A stretch of DNA of 64,000 nucleotides, taken from contig NC_036460.1 in assembly GCF_002775205.1 (NCBI RefSeq), positions 806,501-870,500 on the forward strand, given 5' to 3'. The number at the start of each line of letters is the position of its first letter. Positions within the stretch are counted from its first letter, which is position 1. Origin of the DNA: Xiphophorus maculatus. Lineage: Eukaryota > Chordata > Actinopteri > Cyprinodontiformes > Poeciliidae. Position numbers and translations under genes: made by a program. Of the stretch, positions 57,895-64,000 are shown piece after piece. The notes under the pieces are model-generated. The model was not told the origin of the DNA and searched no databases. It was given only the letters and a program-made list of their open reading frames with translations.

Positions 57895-59443
57895 CTACCG
57901 CCTCATGAGGTTGTTAGCTTTCTGGTTGGCGGCGTCGATGCGGGAGACGTTCAGGTTGGCCTGCAGACAAAGACAGGAAACAGGTGCTTCATTACAGGAA
58001 GAACAGTCTGGAATATTCTACGGTACTGGTATTTTTATTAAATTTATTGCCTGTTTTTCATGAATCAGTGGGAATTTGACGCTCCTGCTTCTGCATTGAC
58101 TGTTTTGTGGTATGTGAGTAAACGGGGCTGAATACGGTATCGTTTTTCTTTGACTTCATCTTTATGCAGTGTGTCTGTTCAACATAGTGAAGTTAGTGGC
58201 TGTAATAGAACAAAATGAGAAATTGTTCAAGCTGTGCGAATACTTTTGTGTGGAGTTTTTCCGCTGATTCCTACCTGAAAGTTATTATGTCTGGTTCACA
58301 CTAGACTAGACTTTAGACCGATTTTGCTCCGATTTTCCCTTCCACCAATCTTAAGAACGAACCGATTATTGTGATTGGCCTTAAAAATAATCGTCAGAGA
58401 TCTTAATGTCGTGTATTCAGAGTCATCCGGTCTAAAAAGAAAAACGTTGAGACGTTCAGATCTAAACTCCGGGATTTTAAACATGTTGGATTGTCTTGCC
58501 CTGACATTGCAGAGTGTGGTGCTCCCCAGCGATAATGCAGCCTGTTGAATCAGAAACGAGGTGATGGAAACACGGAGGGGAAACTAAAATGGCCGTGGCA
58601 CACCAGGAAGTCCGGTGAGACGTCTTTGTATCTTTTTTTCCCTCCGTTAATTTCAGTCCACAAACAATCGCTACTGCTTCTTCCCCTTCGGACATGTTTG
58701 TTTTCTCTGATTTCATATTTGATCTCAAGTGGCTTATAGAGATTTCCCGTCTGACTCTTGAATGTTGATGAGTGAAATCGGTCTGCGTGCGGTGTGTCGT
58801 CTTTGCTGTAGCACTGTAGGACCAAACCTGTTATTTCTATCATCATGAGTGGAGTCTCTCAGGTTTTTAAAATCTTGCCAGGGAACCAGGGATCAGTAGG
58901 GGTTAACTGGAGTGGTGATTCCCTGTTTGTTAGTGTTTTTAAAAACATTTTCCAGCTCTATCCTAACACTGAGGAGTCGTAGGTTTCATACCGCCTCCGT
59001 AATGCGGATGATCTGATCTTTCTGTGACTCCAGCTCATTGCCGATGTCCAGAGCCATGCTTTTCAGATTTCCCACGATGCTCCCCACGTGAGCCAGGTTT
59101 TCCTCCATCTCATCCTCTCTGGCGTCGTCCATCACCCTGAAACAAAGGAGGCAGTGTGTGTGTGTGTGTGTGTGTGATGACGTTGCATGTTTGAGCAGCT
59201 GCCTTGGGGAGTTAATGACGGCTTGGATTACCTCCAGGCTGTCAGAATAAAAGCAAACACCCACCAGGCTGCTACCTCGCTAGCTGCTCTGTGTACCTGC
59301 GGATGTGTCCTCCACTCATCATCATCTGCTCTCGCTGGTCGACGACCCGAGACGTTGGAGGCTGATTGGCTATAGCCCCATCCTGATTGGAGGCTCCGCC
59401 CCAAACTGCCTTGTACGCCCTGCTCTCCTCGAAGGCTTTCAGT
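57895..59443 (-). CDS. SNAP-25/SNAP-23 family SNARE, last three exons
   Basis: Qbc-SNARE of membrane fusion. Exons (minus) 59443-59297, 59136-58992 and 57960-57895 join in phase (2, 2, 0) and end in TAG. The first visible exon gives [15 protein letters not shown]...[10 protein letters not shown]...[15 protein letters not shown], the linker and start of the second SNARE motif. Next is [40 protein letters not shown] with the central Gln expected of a Qc helix. Last is [21 protein letters not shown]. Wording mixes SNAP-25 (NQDG, VVDEREQM) and SNAP-23 ([17 protein letters not shown]) features, so it may be a fish SNAP-25-like paralogue. Upstream exons (first SNARE helix and the palmitoylated Cys cluster) were not found before 64000 and probably lie outside. 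Confidence 0.9.
58270..58560. repeat. Relative of the interior of the 21.6-kb hAT-type element
   Basis: GGTTCACACTAGACTAG...TTTTGCTCCGATTTTCCC...CAATCTTA resembles 22018-22090 (TTCACACTACATGATTTTTGCTCC...). It is therefore a separate repeat family that is also nested in the hAT-type copies. Confidence 0.5.
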
Positions 59444-59704
59444 CTGAGAGAAGAAAGTGACCTCGTCAATGACCTCTAATTGTGTACAGCTGTTGATGTC
59501 AGGTATGGTATTGAGCATACTCAGTTCCTTCATATCTTCCCACCTGTTACACCAGATTTGATCCATTGTTCTCCAGACCTGTCAGAGTTTTTCTCTGGAC
59601 CCTGTTTCAGACCTGATTTCTTCCGATCCATGAAATTAAGCCTAATGTGTTTAAAACAAGGATTAAAGTAGGCAAAGTGGATAAAAGACGTTGGCCAGAT
59701 AAAT

Positions 59705-60965
59705 CAGAACTAAAAGTAATTAAAGCTGCAAGCAGCCTCGGGCGGCCCTCGCAGCAAGCGCCGCTCCGGCCTATTGGCCACCGCGGGGGTTCCGGCCACC
59801 GCAGAAGCTCTCGCACGTTTTCCAGAGCCGCAGCCCGCTCCCCACCGCAGAAGCTCCGCCGCAGTTTCCAGCATCGCCGCCCGCTAGCCGCCGCAGAAGC
59901 TGTCGCGCATTTTCCCCGCCCGTCCACCGGGCGACAGGCGTGAATGCGTTCGGCGGCGCTCCCCGACGACTGTCGAAAAATCTGGTGCAGATCGGTCGAT
60001 GCGTCGAGGAGATACGGATGATGTATTAACTTAGGGGGCGCAGTGGAGTCAAATTACATCTCAAACCCGTCGGGCTCTTTAGAGGTGAACAAAGATCATA
60101 CATATCCAGTTTGGTGCCAATCGGATGATCCACGCGTGAATTAGAGCCAAACGTATGCATATGGCGAGGGACTGATATTCGCCATTTGGCCACGCCCACA
60201 CGGTTCAGCCAGCAGCGAGCATTGACAGAGTTTATCAGCCGAATCATCTTGATTAGGTCAAGAGAGCCATAAACGGAGCTTTCCAAGGAAAAAAAGACAC
60301 TTCCTGTTCTGAGGGGGCGGGGCTTAGATGACGTCATAATATGATGACATAGGGTCGTCAAGGATCCCACCAGGGTCACTCGTGCAAAGTTTGGTGCAGA
60401 AGTTATCGACCGTTCACAGTAAAATACAAGACTTCCTGTTGTCAGAGGGCGTGGCCTACGTGATGTCATCATTTGACCATTGGATATTATTCTACACCCG
60501 AGGATGATCAATATCTCAAACTTTGGTGTCTCTGTGATTTTTTGTGTTAGAATTACAAATTATTTAATTTTTTCCTCTTTAATTCAACATTGAACTGTCA
60601 TTCCGTAGGGCCATGCTGCCCTCTGGTGTCGAATTACTGAAATAATGAAACTATTTCAGTAATTTCAGTAATTCGACACCAGAGGGCAGCATTGCCCTAC
60701 GGAATGACAAAGGATCCCCTTTGTAATTACATATTACACAGTCGATCACAGGGGAACTTTGACCCCTGCTAACCCCCCTTCAACATGCTCCAAAACTCAC
60801 CAATTTGATAACTTTAAATCAAACATGCCTTATGATCAGACTGACCGAGTTTGAAGCCGATCAATCGAAATCCCTAGGAGGAGTTCGATCAAATACGAAG
60901 GCTGTAAACGTCAAAATCGAGGTCAAATGAACTTCAATCTAAAATGGCCGACTTCCTGCGATACT
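59705..60965. mobile_element. Long interspersed fish repeat (family unnamed)
   Basis: Starts at about AATTAAAGCTGCAAGCAGCC and carries GTGCAGATCGGTCGATGC, GGGGGCGCAGTGGAGTCAAA, TGGTGCCAATCGGATGATCC, CACTTCCTGTTCTGAGGGGG, TGCTCCAAAACTCACCAA and AATGGCCGACTTCCTGCG. From memory, these phrases occur together in many teleost genomes. No ORF of a known transposase or RT. A 47-bp-arm hairpin is embedded at 60597-60708. Confidence 0.65.
60597..60708. repeat. 47-bp-arm palindrome
   Basis: Arms 60597-60643 and 60662-60708 are reverse complements with a single mismatch (CATGG/CATTG) and an 18-base loop. Arm text begins GTCATTCCGTAGGGC and includes CTGCCCTCTGGTGTCGAATT. Confidence 0.95.
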
Positions 60966-62560
60966 TGCACTATGACATTAATTTTAATTTCTGAGTGTCT
61001 TGGGAGCTCTACAAGTGTACAGGTCCTCTCCTTTTGCACATTTGAATTTGTATTTGTTTTTGCACTTCAACTGTTCCATATGCACTCATGCAACACATCC
61101 AAGGATTTGCATTATACTTTCATTACATTTTCAGTGTTTTAAAGCACCATTAATAATTATTTACAGATAAAGGCAATATCATACAGTTTTGTGTGAAAGA
61201 TTTAAAAATATTTGCAACTTCCTACACAAGTGAGACTTCCAAATAGTTATCAGTCCAGTATGAACCCAACCAAAATTTAAAGAACTTTGAAATCTTACTT
61301 TCAGGAGATGATTTATTTTCATTTCCTGTTTAATAGTTAAGGATTAGCATGGACTTCCTGTAGGGTTGACAGTGCTGTTGATGTAATTATTGTGCCCCAA
61401 AACAATTAAATAATAACATCAAAAAGTTCGATACGTTGTTTTTGTTTTGTTTAATTTTTTCCTAAATATAATAATGTGTGAGAGATTGTGTCAGTGGCAT
61501 TCATTAACTTGAAATACTTTGCAGGACGGCACTTTACGAAATTTAGTCCATTTACTTGTATTAGCTTGCCGGTAGATAAGCCACTTTCAATATGGCGGAC
61601 GCTATTACGTGTCGCAACAAGAGGCCGACCCGCTCAAGCAATAACTTCCGGTTTCAAAAGCACTCTCGTCCAATCAGCGATCTCTCAGGTCTCCAACTGT
61701 GACATGCCCTTTCCATTTTATTAATGTTGTAGTGGTTTCGTCAATGTTGTAGTGCTTTTGTTAATGTTATAGTGCTTTTGTAATTTGTAATTGTGGTTCG
61801 TTAATGTAGTGTTATGCATGTCAGGCCCACCGTTGGAAAACCCAGTTTCCACGTCGATCTCTTTGTCATATGTGGACTAATACTGCCCCCAAGTGGGGAA
61901 TTACTGAAATTGTTACAAAACAGTCTGCTGATGTACGACATACTTTATATTATTTGTAACCAAAATTACTGAATCTTTGTACTCTAACCCACAAAACACA
62001 ATTAGTAAAAACAAAAAAACAGACAATATCTAACAATTTATATTTACAGAATTATCATATATTAACATAGCCTATATCCCACAGATGCATTGTTCTGTAT
62101 TTAATGGGCTGCTTCGGATTTGTAAAAGGGTTTGGGAGAATTAATGTGTATCTGAACAGCTGAATTGATGCTTTGTCTGGTGTCTCATGCAGATATTAGC
62201 TGCCTAAGTCAAGCCCAACCGCTCATCCACGCACAAAAACTCTGGAGCAGGTCGGCAGATATAGCTGATGGATTAACCTAGGTTTGCAGTGGAGTATCAG
62301 ATGTGGTGTGTAATATAGACTGTGCTATTTTTGGAATATATATAGTTGCTTAAGTATGAACAGTTACCTGCAAAAGTGGTGCAATACTTCTTGGTAAAGC
62401 TTTTTATTTCCAATCATATCTAATTATTGATTTGAAAGTATCAATGTTTTTTATTATCAGTAATTGTTAATTTATATGTGTTGTAATTGCATAAATAATA
62501 TGAGGGTCATAATCATAAGGCTCAAGGCTGAAATGGGCGTTATTAAGAAAGGAAATCTTG
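60966..62560. other. Unassigned AT-rich stretch
   Basis: No supported gene. A phrase CTGCCCCCAAGTGGGGAATTACTGAAATTG (two pieces within 61884-61913) recalls the hairpin arm at 60597. A 20-bp tandem lies at 61724-61800. Confidence 0.35.
61724..61800. repeat. 20-bp tandem (TGTTGTAGTGCTTTTGTTAA)
   Basis: About three to four imperfect copies. Confidence 0.8.
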
Positions 62561-62584
62561 TTGTCCATCACAAACATTGTCCAG

Positions 62585-62876
62585 TTAAATTTGGGAAGAA
62601 GGGCGGGTCTTTCTCTTAGTCCCGCCTATTTTAGCTCGTCTTGTATAGTCTCAGATTCGCGGTCATTTTCTTTTATTGTACGACTGAATCAGAGACGTAA
62701 GTATTTTATGGTATTATTTGAATAATAAGTTAATGTTTTTATTGCGTTTTGTCTTTATAGTTGTTATTGTCTATATATTTTGTGTTTTCTAGAAAATGGC
62801 AGAATGTTCTCCATTAAAACTTAAATTAAGCGACCCGGACCTCAAAGCGGTCCAAAATGCTGCCCAGCTGGCTTGT
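62585..62876 (+). CDS. Candidate 5' end of an unknown plus-strand gene
   Basis: A GC-box-like region (GGGCGGGTC, 62603; CCCGCC, 62622) is followed by a possible 5' UTR exon ending at about 62693 with donor GTAAGTAT. A short intron ends in TGTGTTTTCTAG (acceptor at 62792), and an exon carries ATG at 62796. CDS 62796-62876 encodes 27 residues (MAECSPLKLKLSD...AAQLAC) and stops at a good donor, GTAAGTAT, in phase 0. No protein family recognised, and no next exon was found before 64000. The two consensus donors and the acceptor are the main support; it could also be the head of a transposon gene. Confidence 0.4.
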
Positions 62877-62882
62877 GTAAGT

Positions 62883-64000
62883 ATATTAGTTGGTAACTAA
62901 GTTTAAAAAAGTATTGTGTTTGGAAATTTGTGTATGAGGTTGTGTAGTGTTAAGTAGTTCGAATGACGGTAATTCTTTTTGGATATGAAAACATACCTGT
63001 GAAGTTTTAGGTTAGAGAATTCCATAACGTTCGCCTCCAGTGGGTACAACTACCTACGTAAAATGGAGGGGGGAGGGAGGGCCGCCATTACACTACGGAC
63101 AGGTGGACGTAAGTTCACGTAGTGGGATAAATGTAAGACTGGGGGGACAGAAGAAAGGAAGTAACGCGGCGTAAAGTCAGGGGATGAAGATGGAGGGGAT
63201 GGGGGGCAATACAGGGAAATATTAATATTGGAGCATGGCTAGAAAGATGGGTAAAATAAACTGTGGTTCCCGGCTAATACGGGAGACTTTACAGCTAATT
63301 ATTAAAAAGCTATAAAACATGGTATAGTCCAGAAAACTAAGTGCGGGGAAAGAAACATAACCTAAGTGCGGAGTGGATTCATGTGGGTATAAATGGTGCG
63401 ATTTGATTGTCAGGCGCATGTGGTTTATATTGAACTTCTATGTGGATCACCTCGAGGATTGTCGTGGTGCGTTTCGTTTGGCGTTGTGCGATTTGAACTG
63501 TATTGAGCGGTTAATGCTTTGAGCGCGTCCGACACTTCAATGTAAACCTTACGACCAAGGCGCGTTTTGTGGGCATATGTTTCGAAGTTGAAGCAAACAT
63601 GTCTTTGATATCAATGCAGCTTTAAATGTGTTTCATGTAAGACTAATTTCATTTGAAAGAAGTAGTTAAATTCTTTATTGATATTGCATAAAGATACAAT
63701 TACAATATTTTGTTGAAGGCATTCATAAGTTCAAATTATGAAACTATTACATTCCTAAACATCAACACAATAAAGGTAATATAAATATTGATATCTAATA
63801 AATTATTTCAGTTTTGATAGAATTATGCTAAAAAAGTGAAGCAAAAGAGAAGACCTATCAACTGAGAAAGCAATAGTAAAATGATGAAATTGTTTCCACA
63901 TAATTCAACAAAATTATTTTCTAGCAGCTTTGAGTAAACTTATTTTTCTTTTCTTATACACATAACAACTGCAGAGCCAGTTGTTATGTGTTTCATATGT
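62883..64000. other. Right-edge stretch, nothing assigned
   Basis: Intron of the candidate gene if real. GC-rich patch 63060-63200 (GGGGGGAGGGAGGG) then AT-rich sequence. No exon or repeat terminus recognised. Confidence 0.35.

Noticed and set aside
60026-60511. 161-codon minus ORF
   Set aside because: It lies in the interspersed fish repeat and has no known domain; chance open frame.

Overview
The window is vertebrate nuclear DNA, almost certainly from a ray-finned (teleost) fish. Genes are split by GT-AG introns, there are long CA/TG microsatellites, and the repeats are typical of fish: a teleost L1, Rex1/L2-type LINEs, tRNA-derived SINEs, and hAT-, Tc1- and pogo-like DNA transposon remnants. 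The species cannot be named from sequence alone; a percomorph is the best guess.

Layout. 1-10.9 kb is a transposon graveyard: the 3' part of a nearly intact L1, an ORF1-like LINE remnant, a SINE, and a decayed LINE interrupted by a hAT-type element and a foldback element. This stretch appears to be the far part of an intron of the next gene. 10.95-12.2 kb (minus strand) holds the first four coding exons of a Delta-type Notch ligand (deltaC-like). 16.2-25.2 kb (minus) is a complete 11-exon timm50 gene. 25.5-32.8 kb is intergenic, with a 1.3-kb transposon bounded by an exact 10-bp target duplication and a Rex1-like LINE nested in a pogo/Tigger-like element. 32.9-46.3 kb holds two tandem C2H2 zinc-finger genes (minus) whose promoter plus first exon are 443/444 identical although their finger exons are clearly different; an L2-like LINE, a SINE, an 18-bp minisatellite and a hAT-type element lie between or inside them. 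46.5-49 kb is repeats, including a 273-bp inverted-repeat pair. 49.3-54.3 kb (minus) is a six-exon Myb/SANT-domain transcription-factor gene. 57.9-59.4 kb (minus) holds the last three exons of a SNAP-25/SNAP-23 family gene that continues past the right edge or in unseen exons. 59.7-61 kb is a long fish repeat with a perfect-looking hairpin. 62.6-62.9 kb has a possible 5' end of an unknown plus-strand gene.

The host genes do not form one pathway: Notch ligand, mitochondrial import receptor, zinc-finger regulators, a Myb/SANT regulator and a SNARE. The delta-timm50 adjacency matches the mammalian DLL3-TIMM50 neighbourhood, so the left part looks like ancient conserved synteny. I found no clearly new biological system. 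The best leads are the duplicated promoter/exon-1 block of the zinc-finger pair, the 10-bp-TSD transposon, the inverted-repeat structures, and the very long TE-filled Delta intron. All exon joins were checked by hand for phase; no database search was possible.
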